Source: Bradyrhizobium sp. C9 (GTDB lineage: Bacteria > Pseudomonadota > Alphaproteobacteria > Rhizobiales > Xanthobacteraceae). Taken from it: a stretch of 64,000 bases of DNA. Made by a program: the position numbers and the translations under genes. Shown here one piece after another: positions 34,874 to 44,018 of this stretch. The DNA lies in assembly GCF_002532045.1 (NCBI RefSeq), contig NZ_NWTG01000006.1, positions 248,001 through 312,000 on the forward strand, given 5' to 3'. Below the pieces are notes generated by a model, which was not told the DNA's origin, searched no databases, and saw only the letters and a program-made list of their open reading frames with translations. Each line of letters starts with the position of its first letter. The first letter of the stretch is position 1.

Positions 34874-37800
34874 ATGAAGCTCACGCGCCTCCGCCTGCAC
34901 GGTTTCAAGTCGTTCGTTGAACCCACCGATTTCATGATCGAGCCGGGCCTGACCGGCGTCGTCGGACCGAACGGCTGCGGCAAATCCAATCTCGTCGAAG
35001 CGCTGCGCTGGGCGATGGGCGAGACCTCGCACAAGTCGCTGCGCGCCGCCGACATGGATGCGGTGATCTTCGCCGGTTCCGGCAACCGTCCGGCGCGCAA
35101 CCACGCCGAAGTCGTGATGACAATCGACAATTCGGATCGCTCGGCGCCGGCTGCAATGAACGACAGCCAGCTGCTCGAAATCTCCCGCCGCATCGAGCGT
35201 GAGGCCGGCTCGGTCTACCGCATCAACGGCCGCGACGTCCGTGCAAGGGATGTGCAGATCCTGTTCGCCGACGCCGCCACCGGCGCGCGTTCGCCGGCCC
35301 TCGTCCACCAGGGCAAGATCGGCGAGATCATCCAGGCCAAGCCCGAGCAGCGCCGCCGCGTGCTGGAAGACGCCGCCGGCGTCGCCGGCCTGCATGCCCG
35401 CCGCCACGAGGCGGAACTGCGGTTGAAGGCTGCCGAAACCAACCTGACCCGCGTCGAGGACGTGATCGGCCAGCTCACCGGCCAGATGGAAGGCCTGAAG
35501 AAGCAGGCGCGCCAGGCGATTCGCTACCGCGAGGTCGCGGCCAAGGTGCGCAAGTCCGAGGCCATGCTGTTCCACCTGCGCTGGATCGGGGCCAATGCCG
35601 ACGTCAACGACGCCGGGCGGACCCATGATCTCGCCGTGCGCGAGATGGCGGAGCGCACCCAGCATCAAGCGGAAGCCGCGCGTATCCAGGCGATCCGCGC
35701 CACCGAACTGCCGGCGCTGCGCGACGCCGAGGCGCGCGCCGCCGCAGGCCTGCAGCGCCTGACCAATGCGCGCGAGATGCTCGACCGCGAGGAGCAGCGC
35801 GCCAAGGAACGCGTCGGCGAGCTCGATCGCCGCCTCACTCAGTTCGCCCAGGACATCGCGCGCGAGCAGCAGCAGACCTCGGATGCGGATATCGCGTTGC
35901 AGCGGCTCGACACCGAAGACGCGGAGCTGAAGGAAGAGATCAAGTCGCGCGTCGAGAAACGCTCCGGCGTCGACGAGCGCGTCTCCGAGGCCGAAGAGAT
36001 CCTGGCCGCGACCGAGCGCCAGTTCTCCGAGTTGACCACGCAGCTCGCCGACCTGACCGCCAAGCGCAACCAGCTCGAAGCCGGCGTGCGCACGCATCGC
36101 GACCGGCTGGCCCGACTCGATCAGGAGATCGCCAACGTCCAGGCCGAGGAGACCAAGCTCGCGCAGGAGACCGGCAATCTCGGCGACATCGACGCGCTCG
36201 CCGCCGCCATGGAGATGGCGCAGCAGACGCTCGCCGAATCCGAGGCGGCCGTGCAGGAGAGCGAGGCGCATCACGCCGCCGCACGGCAGACGCTGGAAGC
36301 CTCCCGCAATCCGCTTGCCGAGGCCGAGAAGCGCGTGCAGCGGCTCGAGACCGAAGCCCGCACGATCTCCAAGCTCGTCACCAGCGAGACCAAGAATCTG
36401 TGGCCGCCGATCATCGACGGCATCACGGTCGCCAAGGGCTATGAAAAGGCGATCGGCGCCGTGCTCGGCGACGACCTCGATGCACCGGTGGATTCCTCCG
36501 CGCCGATGCGTTGGACCAATGTCGGTGAACTTTCGGGCGATCCGTCGCTGCCGGATGGCGTCGAACGGCTGGCCGATCACGTCCAGGCGCCGCCGGAGCT
36601 GGCGCGCCGTCTGGCCCAAATCGGCGTGGTGGCCAAGGAACGCGGCGCGGCGCTGGTGTCGCAGCTGAAGACCGGCCAGCGGCTGGTGTCGCTCGAAGGC
36701 GACGTCTGGCGCTGGGACGGCTTCGTTGCCGACGCCCATGCCCCAACCGGCGCGGCCCGCCGCCTCGCGGAGCGCGCCCGCTTGGTCGACATCGAGCATG
36801 AGCTGGAACAGGCCCGCATCGATGCCGCCGCCAAGCGCCAGGCGCTGGAGACGGCTGAGGAAGAACTGCGCTCGGCGTCCGCCGCCGAGGGTGCCTCGCG
36901 CGAAGCGGTGCGCGCCGCCCGCCGCGAAACCGACGCCGCGCGCGAGCGCCATGCCGCGACCGAACGCGAGATCAATCGCCACTCTGCGCGCAAATCGGCG
37001 CTGACCGAGGCGCACAGCCGCGTCGCCGCCGACCGCGCCGAGGCCGAAGCGGCGCATGAGAACGCAGTTGCCGCGCTGTCCGAACTGCCGCCGGGTGTCG
37101 AGACCGAAGCCCAGCTCGCCGCGGTTCGCGCCGAGATCGACAACCAGCGCCGTGCCGCGGCGCAAGTCCGCGCCGAGGCGCAGGCGCTCGCCCGCGAGGC
37201 CGAACTCGCCGACCGCCGCGTCCAGGCGATCGTCGCCGAACGCAACGAGTGGCAGAGCCGCAAGACCAGCGCCGCCTCGCAGGTCGGGACCATCGAAGAA
37301 CGCATCGCCGAGGTATCGGCCGAGCGCGAGGAATTGGCCAACGCGCCGGAAGTGTTCGCCGAGAAGCGCAGCGCGCTGATCACGGAGATCGAGCACGCCG
37401 AGGGCGATCGCCGGATCGCCGCCGACGCCCTGGCGACCGCGGAAGCCGCGATGGCCGAAACCGACCGCGTCGCCAAGGCCACGCTCGAAGCCCTCTCCTA
37501 CTCCCGTGAGGCAACCGCGCGCGCCGAAGAACGCATGGAAGGCACCCGCCGCCGCCTCGCCGACATCGAGCGCGAGATCCACGACATGCTCGAGGTCGAG
37601 CCGCAGGCGGTCGTGGGCCTCGCCGAGATCGAGCCGGGCGCGGAGCTGCCGCCGGTCGCGCAGGTCGAGGAAGAACTCGAGAAGCTGCGCCGCGACCGCG
37701 AGCGCCTGGGCGCCGTCAACCTGCGCGCCGAGGAAGAACTCAAGGAAGTCGAGACCCAGCACACCGCGCTGACCACCGAGCGCGACGACCTCGTCGAGGC

Positions 37801-38338
37801 GATCAAGCGGCTGCGGCAGGGCATCCAGAGCCTCAACCGCGAGGCGCGCGAGCGCCTCTTGACCTCGTTCGAGACCGTCAACAACCACTTCAAGCGGCTG
37901 TTCACCGAGCTGTTCGGCGGCGGCGAAGCCGCGCTGCATCTGATCGAGAGCGACGATCCGCTCGAGGCCGGCCTCGAGATCATCGCCAAGCCGCCCGGCA
38001 AGAAGCCGCAGACGCTGTCGCTGCTGTCAGGCGGTGAGCAGGCGCTGACGGCGCTGGCGCTGATCTTCGCGGTGTTCCTCACCAACCCGTCGCCGATCTG
38101 CGTGCTGGACGAAGTCGACGCGCCGCTCGACGACCACAACGTCGAACGGTTCTGCACCCTGCTGAACGAGATGACCTCGTCGACCGAAACCCGCTTCATC
38201 ATCATCACGCACAATCCGATCACGATGGCGCGGATGAACCGGCTGTTCGGCGTCACCATGGCCGAGCGCGGCGTGTCGCAGCTGGTGTCGGTCGACCTGC
38301 AGGGCGCGGTCGATATCCTCGACCAGAATGTGGCGTAG
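34874..38338 (+). CDS. smc: chromosome segregation protein SMC
   Basis: SMC is the core ATPase of condensin, which compacts and separates chromosomes. The 1154-residue protein has Walker A GPNGCGKSN starting at residue 31, two long coiled coils rich in Ala, Glu and Arg, a hinge around residues 500-630 (LWPPIIDGITVAKGYEKAIGAVLG), the ABC signature LSGGEQALTALAL at 1051 and Walker B CVLDEVDAPLD near 1077. ATG at 34874 gives the family start MKLTRLRLHGFKSF; GTG two codons earlier is possible. Length is normal. An antisense open frame across it is a shadow. Confidence 0.97.
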   Translation: MKLTRLRLHGFKSFVEPTDFMIEPGLTGVVGPNGCGKSNLVEALRWAMGETSHKSLRAADMDAVIFAGSGNRPARNHAEVVMTIDNSDRSAPAAMNDSQLLEISRRIEREAGSVYRINGRDVRARDVQILFADAATGARSPALVHQGKIGEIIQAKPEQRRRVLEDAAGVAGLHARRHEAELRLKAAETNLTRVEDVIGQLTGQMEGLKKQARQAIRYREVAAKVRKSEAMLFHLRWIGANADVNDAGRTHDLAVREMAERTQHQAEAARIQAIRATELPALRDAEARAAAGLQRLTNAREMLDREEQRAKERVGELDRRLTQFAQDIAREQQQTSDADIALQRLDTEDAELKEEIKSRVEKRSGVDERVSEAEEILAATERQFSELTTQLADLTAKRNQLEAGVRTHRDRLARLDQEIANVQAEETKLAQETGNLGDIDALAAAMEMAQQTLAESEAAVQESEAHHAAARQTLEASRNPLAEAEKRVQRLETEARTISKLVTSETKNLWPPIIDGITVAKGYEKAIGAVLGDDLDAPVDSSAPMRWTNVGELSGDPSLPDGVERLADHVQAPPELARRLAQIGVVAKERGAALVSQLKTGQRLVSLEGDVWRWDGFVADAHAPTGAARRLAERARLVDIEHELEQARIDAAAKRQALETAEEELRSASAAEGASREAVRAARRETDAARERHAATEREINRHSARKSALTEAHSRVAADRAEAEAAHENAVAALSELPPGVETEAQLAAVRAEIDNQRRAAAQVRAEAQALAREAELADRRVQAIVAERNEWQSRKTSAASQVGTIEERIAEVSAEREELANAPEVFAEKRSALITEIEHAEGDRRIAADALATAEAAMAETDRVAKATLEALSYSREATARAEERMEGTRRRLADIEREIHDMLEVEPQAVVGLAEIEPGAELPPVAQVEEELEKLRRDRERLGAVNLRAEEELKEVETQHTALTTERDDLVEAIKRLRQGIQSLNREARERLLTSFETVNNHFKRLFTELFGGGEAALHLIESDDPLEAGLEIIAKPPGKKPQTLSLLSGGEQALTALALIFAVFLTNPSPICVLDEVDAPLDDHNVERFCTLLNEMTSSTETRFIIITHNPITMARMNRLFGVTMAERGVSQLVSVDLQGAVDILDQNVA

Positions 38339-38384
38339 GGCCTACGTCGAAGCACCTCGGACTCAAGGCGAGGCCTCTCGGCCC

Positions 38385-38500
38385 CGTCATTGCGAGGAGC
38401 TCGGCGACAAAATTGCGAAGCAATTTTGCGCTGAAGCGACGAAGCAATCCACGCCTCCACAAGTGGCGGCATGGATTGCTTCGCTCCGCTCGCCGTGACG
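38385..38500. repeat. paired inverted repeat, family G copy 2
   Basis: An element starting CGTCATTGCGAGGAGC and ending GCTCGCCGTGACG, with inner arms GACGAAGCAATCCA and TGGATTGCTTCG. It also holds a nested palindrome AAAATTGCGAAGCAATTTT. It lies between smc and the Rsm22-like gene. Confidence 0.85.
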
Positions 38501-38516
38501 TGCGATAGTCCAGCGG

Positions 38517-39482
38517 ATGACCTCACCCGATCTTCCCGCCGAACTGCGCGCAGCCCTCAACGCCAGGCTCGAAGGCCTGTCGCGCAGCGATGCCGCCGGC
38601 CGTGCGGCGATCATCTCACAGACCTATCGGGAGGGCGGAGGCTCCGGGACGATCCGGACCGAGACCGATGCGCTGGCCTATGCGCTGGCACGGATGCCCG
38701 CAACCTATGCGGCCGTGGTGGCGAGCCTCAATGCGCTGACTGAGATCCGGCCGGATTTTGCGCCAGCGAGCCTGCTCGATGTCGGCGCCGGCCCCGGCAC
38801 CGCGACCTGGGCGGCCGCGGAGACATTTGCCTCACTCAAGGGCTTCACCCTGCTCGACGCCAACGGCGCGCTGCGGACGCTCGCCGAGGCGCTGTTTCAC
38901 GACAGCATCCGCCTCCACGACACCAGCTACCAACTCGGCCAGGCCCGCGCCTTGCTGGACAAGGCGCCGCCCGCCGACCTCGTCGTTGCCAGCTACATGA
39001 TCAATGAGCTCGGCGAGTCCGAGCGCGCGGCACTGACCGATGCACTGTGGTCCAAAACCGGCGATACGCTATTGGTCGTCGAGCCCGGCACGCCCGCGGG
39101 CTATGCGCGGATCATCGCACTCCGCGCGCGCTTGATCGCGGCGGGTGCCCACGTCGCAGCCCCCTGCCCGCACGACTGTGCCTGTCCGCTGGTCGCGCCG
39201 GACTGGTGCCATTTCTCGCAGCGCCTGCAACGCTCGCGCGCGCACAAGCAGGTCAAGGGCGCCGACGCCCCGTTCGAGGACGAGCGCTTCGCCTATGTTG
39301 CGCTGAGCCGCGCGCGCGTTGAGAACCGGCCATCGCGCGTGCTGGAACAGCCGGATGTCGGCAAGGTCGAGATTGCGGCTAAGCTGTGCACGCCTGGGGG
39401 CGTCGTCGTCACCAGGGTGCCGCGGCGCGCGAAGGCCGATTACGCACGCGCCCGGCGCTGGCGCTGGGGCGATGCGGTTTAG
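38517..39482 (+). CDS. Rsm22/METTL17-type small-ribosomal-subunit methyltransferase-like protein
   Basis: A 321-residue Rossmann-fold protein. The AdoMet site is LLDVGAGPGTATWAA, and the conserved segment VVASYMINELGE follows. A cysteine cluster CPHDCACPLVAPDWCHFSQR (C-x3-C-C-like spacing, then WCHF) is diagnostic for the Rsm22 family, whose mitochondrial member METTL17 binds an Fe-S cluster and assists small-subunit assembly. Whether bacterial members methylate rRNA is unsettled. The start at 38517 lies 17 bp after the family G repeat. Confidence 0.85.
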   Translation: MTSPDLPAELRAALNARLEGLSRSDAAGRAAIISQTYREGGGSGTIRTETDALAYALARMPATYAAVVASLNALTEIRPDFAPASLLDVGAGPGTATWAAAETFASLKGFTLLDANGALRTLAEALFHDSIRLHDTSYQLGQARALLDKAPPADLVVASYMINELGESERAALTDALWSKTGDTLLVVEPGTPAGYARIIALRARLIAAGAHVAAPCPHDCACPLVAPDWCHFSQRLQRSRAHKQVKGADAPFEDERFAYVALSRARVENRPSRVLEQPDVGKVEIAAKLCTPGGVVVTRVPRRAKADYARARRWRWGDAV

Positions 39483-39490
39483 CTACTAGC

Positions 39491-39609
39491 GTCGTCCCGG
39501 CGAAGGCCGGGACCCATAACCACCGATCCCGGTTGTGAAGCGAAGCCGACGCCGCTTGTGCCCCTTCCACGGGCCGCGGCGTATGGGTCCCGGCCTCCGC
39601 CGGGACGAC
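39491..39609. repeat. paired palindromic repeat, family A copy 5
   Basis: A 119-bp element with ends GTCGTCCCGGCGAAGGCC and the inverse GGCCTCCGCCGGGACGAC; the ends differ by one base in the loop. It lies between the Rsm22-like gene and lemA, with no gene in the rest of the 287-bp gap. Confidence 0.88.
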
Positions 39610-39769
39610 GTAGAATTAGCGGGACGACGACATTGACCTCACCGGACGATGTTGAACCAATTCGTATCCATCCCCGACCAACCCATGCCCACCTTTTCGC
39701 GGCGGGCTGCCCTGCGCCCCGATCTTGGGTTACGGTGCCGCCGTCTCGTCCATCAGGAGTTGCCCTGTC

Positions 39770-40330
39770 ATGTCGACCAGCTGGATCGTTATCGGCGTCA
39801 TCGTCCTTCTCGTGCTGTTTGCGTTCAGCGCCTACAACCGCCTCGTCGCGCTCGGCCAGCGCGTCAGCCAGGCCTTCGCCGACATCGATGTGCAGCTCAA
39901 GCAGCGCCACGACCTGATCCCGAACCTGGTCGAGATCGTGAAGGGCTATGCCGCACATGAGCGCGGCACGCTCGACGACGTCATCAAGGCACGCAACTCG
40001 GCGATCTCGGCACAGGGACCGGCCCAGGTCTCGGCAGCGGAGAACCAGCTCTCCGGCGCGCTCGGCCGGCTGATCGCGCTGTCCGAGGCCTACCCGGACC
40101 TCAAGGCCAACGCCAATTTCCAGCAACTCGCATCGGAGCTTTCCGATCTCGAGAACAAGATCGCCGCCAGCCGCCGCTTCTTCAACAACGCGGTCCAGGA
40201 ATACAACACCGGCATCCAGCAGATGCCGGCCGCGCTGTTCGCCGGCATGTTCGGCTTCACCCGCAAGGATTTCTTCGACCTCGGCGCCAGCCGCACGGAG
40301 GTCGAGGCGGCACCGAGCGTGAAGTTCTGA
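39770..40330 (+). CDS. lemA: LemA family protein
   Basis: A 186-residue LemA protein: one N-terminal membrane helix (SWIVIGVIVLLVLFAFSAYN), then a helical bundle with the signature QAFADIDVQLKQRHDLIPNL and later FFNNAVQEYNTGIQQMPA. LemA proteins are membrane anchored with the bundle exposed, of unclear function, and are often encoded beside an M48 protease, as here (next gene 34 bp downstream). AGGAG 11 bases upstream supports ATG 39770. Confidence 0.93.
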   Translation: MSTSWIVIGVIVLLVLFAFSAYNRLVALGQRVSQAFADIDVQLKQRHDLIPNLVEIVKGYAAHERGTLDDVIKARNSAISAQGPAQVSAAENQLSGALGRLIALSEAYPDLKANANFQQLASELSDLENKIAASRRFFNNAVQEYNTGIQQMPAALFAGMFGFTRKDFFDLGASRTEVEAAPSVKF

Positions 40331-40364
40331 GGCGCAACGCACGCCGGCGGGAGGCTGCTCCGTC

Positions 40365-41600
40365 ATGGCCGCCTATGGTCTCTACACGCATATCGCATCG
40401 AACAAGTTTCGTTCGATGCTGCTGCTTGGCGGCCTGTTCCTGCTGATCTACGTGCTGGTCTATGCCGGCGCGCTGGTCGCGGAGGTGATGATCGATAGCG
40501 GCCGCACGGCCGATTACTATCTGACCCATGCCTCGCGCGATCTGGTCTCGGCCTTCCCATGGGCGACGATCGCGGCAGTGGCCTGGATCGTGATCGCCTA
40601 TTTCTTCCACCAGAAGATGATCGACGCCGTCACCGGCGGCGAGAGCGTGACGCGGCAGCAGCAGCCGCGGCTCTACAATCTCCTGGAAAACCTCTGCATC
40701 TCGCGCGGCATCCCGATGCCGAAGCTGAAGGTGATGGACAGCCCGGCGCTGAACGCGTTCGCGACCGGACTGAACCCACGGCAATACGCCATCACCGTCA
40801 CCACGGGTCTTCTGAAAGCGCTTGATGACCAGGAGATCGAGGCCGTGCTCGGCCACGAGCTCACCCACATCAAGAACGGCGACGTGCAGCTGATGGTGGT
40901 CGCCGTGATCATCGCCGGCGTGGTCGGCTTCTTCGGCGAGCTGTTCTTCCGCCTGTTCACAAATCTGTCGTGGAGCGGCGGTGGCGGCGGCTGGTCGTCC
41001 TCGTCATCCTCCCGGTCGTCATCCTCCTCGGATCGCGACAGCAAGGGCTCGGGCGGCGGCGCGATCATCGTCATCATCATCGCGGTCGCGCTGATCGTGC
41101 TGGCCTGGCTGCTGTCGCAGGTGGTCAAGCTCGCGCTGTCGCGGTCGCGCGAATTCCTCGCCGATGCCGGATCGGTCGAGCTGACGAAAAATCCCGATGC
41201 GATGATCTCGGCACTGCGCAAGATCGAAAACCGCGGCGAGTTGCCCGGCGCCACCTCGGCAGTGATGGAACTCTGTGTCGACAATCCGCGCGAGGGTTTC
41301 GCCGACCTGTTTGCCACCCATCCGTCGGTGAAATCTCGGGTCGATGCCCTGGTGAAATTTGCCGGCGGCCACGATCCCGGACCGCTGGCGCTGCCGGATG
41401 AGACGTCGGACGCGACGGGAACGCCGGACCAGCCATCCACCGCAGGCGACCAGCCCCCACCGATGACCCATGGCCCGTGGGGCGACACGCCGCCTGCACA
41501 ACCGAACAATCCGCCGCCGCTGCCCGGCACTGGCCCCGGGCGAGGACCGTTTGGTCCGCTCCAGGGACCGCTCCAAGGCCCTTGGGGCCCGCACCGCTGA
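40365..41600 (+). CDS. M48-family membrane zinc metalloprotease
   Basis: A 411-residue HtpX-like protease. Two membrane helices (residues about 18-42 and 66-82) precede the catalytic domain; HELTH at 164-168 supplies two zinc ligands and the Glu in SRSREFLADAGSVEL the third. Between the next two membrane helices is a low-complexity loop rich in Ser and Asp (SSSSSSRSSSSSDRDSKGSG). The last 70 residues are rich in Pro and Gly (NNPPPLPGTGPGRGPFGPLQ). HtpX-type enzymes degrade misfolded membrane proteins. It forms a pair with lemA. Confidence 0.92.
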   Translation: MAAYGLYTHIASNKFRSMLLLGGLFLLIYVLVYAGALVAEVMIDSGRTADYYLTHASRDLVSAFPWATIAAVAWIVIAYFFHQKMIDAVTGGESVTRQQQPRLYNLLENLCISRGIPMPKLKVMDSPALNAFATGLNPRQYAITVTTGLLKALDDQEIEAVLGHELTHIKNGDVQLMVVAVIIAGVVGFFGELFFRLFTNLSWSGGGGGWSSSSSSRSSSSSDRDSKGSGGGAIIVIIIAVALIVLAWLLSQVVKLALSRSREFLADAGSVELTKNPDAMISALRKIENRGELPGATSAVMELCVDNPREGFADLFATHPSVKSRVDALVKFAGGHDPGPLALPDETSDATGTPDQPSTAGDQPPPMTHGPWGDTPPAQPNNPPPLPGTGPGRGPFGPLQGPLQGPWGPHR

Positions 41601-41763
41601 TCGTGCCCTAGGTTACTCAATCCATTAAGGAAATCCCCACCAAACCCAATGTGGGCGCCTTAAGGAATTGAATTCTCCCTCGTTTCTGCCATGTTCGCGC
41701 CCAAAGCAGTGTGGGGACTTGCCGATCGCCATCGCGGTCGGGAGCGCGCTTTAAGGGACTTCC

Positions 41764-42507
41764 ATGGCAAAGCCGGTTGTGATCGTGGTGGGCGCTGACA
41801 AGGGCGGGGTCGGCAAGACCACCGTCTCGCGGACGCTCCTGGACTATTTCAGTGCCAACAACGTGCAGACCCGGGCGTTCGACACCGAGTCGCCGCGCGG
41901 CACGCTGAAGCGCTTCCATCCCGACATCACCGAGATCGTCGACATGACGACGACCGCGGACCAGATGAAGATCTTCGATACGCTGAACGCCGGTTCCTCG
42001 GTCACCGTGATCGACGTCCGCGCCGGCCTGTTGTCGCCCGCACTGGCCTCGCTGCGCGATATCGGCTTCCTCGACGCGGCGCGCTCCGGCCAGATCACCT
42101 TCGCCGTGTTCCATATCCTAGGCCCGTCGATCGCCTCGCTGGACGAGATCGCCGAGACCGCCAACTTCATGAGCGGCGCGAAGTATTTCCTGGTGAAGAA
42201 CTTCATCAACGACACCCAGTTCTTCCAGTGGGACCAGGCGACCTACAATTCCTACTTCCACCGCATCAAGGATGCCGTGGACCTGACCATCCCGAAGCTC
42301 AACGAAATGGCCTACGAGCAGGTCGAGGTCTCCTCGGTTCCGTTCCTGAAATTCGTCGCCAACAAGGGCATCAACGACGACGCCGCGAACTACTCCTTCG
42401 TGCTGCGCGGATATGTCCGGCACTGGCTCGCCAATGTCTGGAGCGAGTACGACCGGATCAAGCTGACCGACCTGGTCGGCGCCAAGTCGGCTAAGGGCGA
42501 AAAATAG
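41764..42507 (+). CDS. ParA-like P-loop ATPase, uncharacterised
   Basis: A 247-residue protein of the ParA/MinD/SIMIBI class. The deviant Walker A KGGVGKTT is at residues 13-20 with the signature lysine. The strand after it ends AFDTESPRGTL, aligned with the DxDPQ region of ParA, and VTVIDVRAGLL replaces the usual D-x-P-P. No DNA-binding helix-turn-helix or MipZ features are visible. AAGGGA precedes the ATG. A paralogous gene lies 130 bp downstream, and an array of four short repeats starts over the stop codon. The role is unknown; chromosome or surface-structure positioning is only a guess from the family. Confidence 0.8.
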   Translation: MAKPVVIVVGADKGGVGKTTVSRTLLDYFSANNVQTRAFDTESPRGTLKRFHPDITEIVDMTTTADQMKIFDTLNAGSSVTVIDVRAGLLSPALASLRDIGFLDAARSGQITFAVFHILGPSIASLDEIAETANFMSGAKYFLVKNFINDTQFFQWDQATYNSYFHRIKDAVDLTIPKLNEMAYEQVEVSSVPFLKFVANKGINDDAANYSFVLRGYVRHWLANVWSEYDRIKLTDLVGAKSAKGEK

Positions 42508-42593
42508 TCGCGCTCAAACGGGACCGAATAGTCGCGCCGGGGGCAGCGAAAAAAGTCGCTCCCGGCAGTGAAAAAATCGCGCCTGGGGGCGGC
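42499..42593 (+). repeat. four degenerate direct repeats between the ParA-like genes
   Basis: Units at 42499-42525, 42526-42547, 42548-42569 and 42570-42593 each begin GA(A)n then (T/A)AGTCGC or ATCGC, followed by a G/C-rich end such as GCCGGGGGCAGC. The spacing is 22-27 bp, about two helical turns. The first unit overlaps the stop codon of the upstream ParA-like gene. The array resembles iterons but is degenerate. Confidence 0.7.
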
Positions 42594-42637
42594 GATGGGG
42601 CTGGATTGGGCGAAAATTTGGCCTGATATAGCGGGCG

Positions 42638-43306
42638 ATGTCGTCCACGCCCGTTTACATCATCTGCTCGCCCCGCCCGCAGGTCGGCAAGACGCTGATC
42701 GCGCGGCTGCTCGGCGAATTCCTGCTGCTCAAGAACGGCGACGTCGTCTGCTACGACATCAACCTGAAGGAGCCGTCGCTGCTCGACTACCTGCCGCGGA
42801 TCACGGAAACCGCCGACGTGATCGACACCTACGGCAAGATGCAGCTGATGGACCGCGTCATCGTCAATGACGGCATCGCCAAGGTGATCGACCTCGGCTA
42901 CCACGCCTTCGATGAATTCTTCAGAATGTGCGACCAGATCGGGCTGATGAAGGAGGCGCTGCGCCGCCGCGTCTCGCCGGTCATCCTGTATGTCGCCGAT
43001 ACCGACCGCGCCTCGGTGCACGGCTACCAGACGCTGCAGGGCATGATCCCGCCGAACGCGCTCGTCGTGATCGACAATGAATTCGTGGTGCGCGGCGAGT
43101 TGCCGCCCCTCATGACCGCCAGCCGGGTGCTGCGCTTCCGGGCGCTGCCGGTGTTCCTGAAGACCTATATCGACCGGCTGACCTTCTCCTTTACCGGCTA
43201 TCTGCGCCAGGAGAAGGACTCGTCGACCGAGCTGCATCAGTGGATCCGGAAGAACTACACCACCTTCCGCGATCTCGAACTGAGCATGCTGCTGCAGCGA
43301 GGGTAG
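42638..43306 (+). CDS. ParA-like paralogue with degenerate P-loop
   Basis: A 222-residue protein that aligns along its length with the preceding ATPase (both show a P-x-ITE block after the second strand, then VID, then an IG-L/F segment). Its P-loop reads SPRPQVGKT; the signature lysine of KGGxGKT is lost and the first glycine is Pro, while the final GKT stays. CYDINLKEPSLLDYLP takes the place of the DxDPQ region. It may bind nucleotide weakly or act as a regulatory partner. I see no known family function. Confidence 0.75.
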   Translation: MSSTPVYIICSPRPQVGKTLIARLLGEFLLLKNGDVVCYDINLKEPSLLDYLPRITETADVIDTYGKMQLMDRVIVNDGIAKVIDLGYHAFDEFFRMCDQIGLMKEALRRRVSPVILYVADTDRASVHGYQTLQGMIPPNALVVIDNEFVVRGELPPLMTASRVLRFRALPVFLKTYIDRLTFSFTGYLRQEKDSSTELHQWIRKNYTTFRDLELSMLLQRG

Positions 43307-43313
43307 CTCTGCT

Positions 43314-43455
43314 CCCTCGCCCCGCTCTTGCGGGGAGAGGGTTGGGGTGAGGGGCTGGCTCCGCAAATTCGACCGAAATTGGAGTGCGCGGAGAGTCCCC
43401 CTCACCCGGATCGCATCTTCGATGCAATCCGGCCTCTCCCCGCACGCGGGGCGAG
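43314..43455. repeat. paired inverted repeat, family H copy 3 (diverged)
   Basis: A 142-bp element bounded by CCCTCGCCCCGCTCTTGCGG and CCGCACGCGGGGCGAGG, with inner arms GGATCGCATC and GATGCAATCC. It separates the second ParA-like gene from the convergent apt gene. Confidence 0.75.
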
Positions 43456-43464
43456 GCTAAGAGA

Positions 43465-44004
43465 TCAATGCCCTTCGAACGCCATCAGCGTGCGCACCGG
43501 CACGTCCATCGCGCGCAGCTTGGCGGCGCCGCCGAGATCCGGCAGGTCGATGATGAAGCAGGCCGCGACCACGTTGGCGCCGATCTGGCGCAGCAGCTTC
43601 ACTGCGCCCTCCGCGGTGCCGCCGGTCGCGATCAGATCGTCGACCAGGATGACACGCTCGCCGGGCTGCACGGCGTCGGCATGCATCTCCATCTCGTCGA
43701 GGCCGTATTCCAGCGAGTAGGCGATCCGCACCGTGGTGTGCGGCAGCTTGCCCTTCTTGCGGATCGGCACGAAGCCGGCCGAGAGCTGATGCGCCACCGC
43801 GCCGCCGAGGATGAAGCCGCGCGCCTCGATGCCCGCGACCTTGTCGACCTTCGCCCCCGCCCAGGGATGCACCAGTTCATCGACCGCCCGGCGGAAGGCG
43901 CGGGCATCGGCGAGCAAGGTCGTGATGTCGCGAAACAGGATGCCTTTCTTCGGATAGTCCGGGATGGTGCGAACGGTCGCCTTGATGTCGTGGTCGAAGG
44001 TCAT
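43465..44004 (-). CDS. apt: adenine phosphoribosyltransferase
   Basis: Apt salvages adenine to AMP with PRPP. The 179-residue protein has the PRPP-binding loop [20 protein letters not shown], the substrate region [16 protein letters not shown] and the start [25 protein letters not shown], all standard. The start ATG 44004 lies 14 bp after the trpE stop; GAGG overlaps the end of trpE, so translation may be coupled. It is the second gene of the trpL-trpE-apt transcript by position. Confidence 0.95.
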   Translation of the reverse strand: MTFDHDIKATVRTIPDYPKKGILFRDITTLLADARAFRRAVDELVHPWAGAKVDKVAGIEARGFILGGAVAHQLSAGFVPIRKKGKLPHTTVRIAYSLEYGLDEMEMHADAVQPGERVILVDDLIATGGTAEGAVKLLRQIGANVVAACFIIDLPDLGGAAKLRAMDVPVRTLMAFEGH

Positions 44005-44018
44005 TGGTCTCGCAATCC

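Noticed and set aside
34790..37939. A 1049-codon open frame antisense to smc
   Set aside because: It mirrors the codon pattern of smc in GC-rich DNA; its translation is low-complexity Arg/Gly/Leu with no domain, and smc itself is unmistakable.
41613..41628. TTAC-N8-TTAA before the first ParA-like gene as a CtrA box
   Set aside because: The spacer is eight instead of seven and one half is mismatched; several TTAAGG strings here are probably chance or ribosome-binding sequence.
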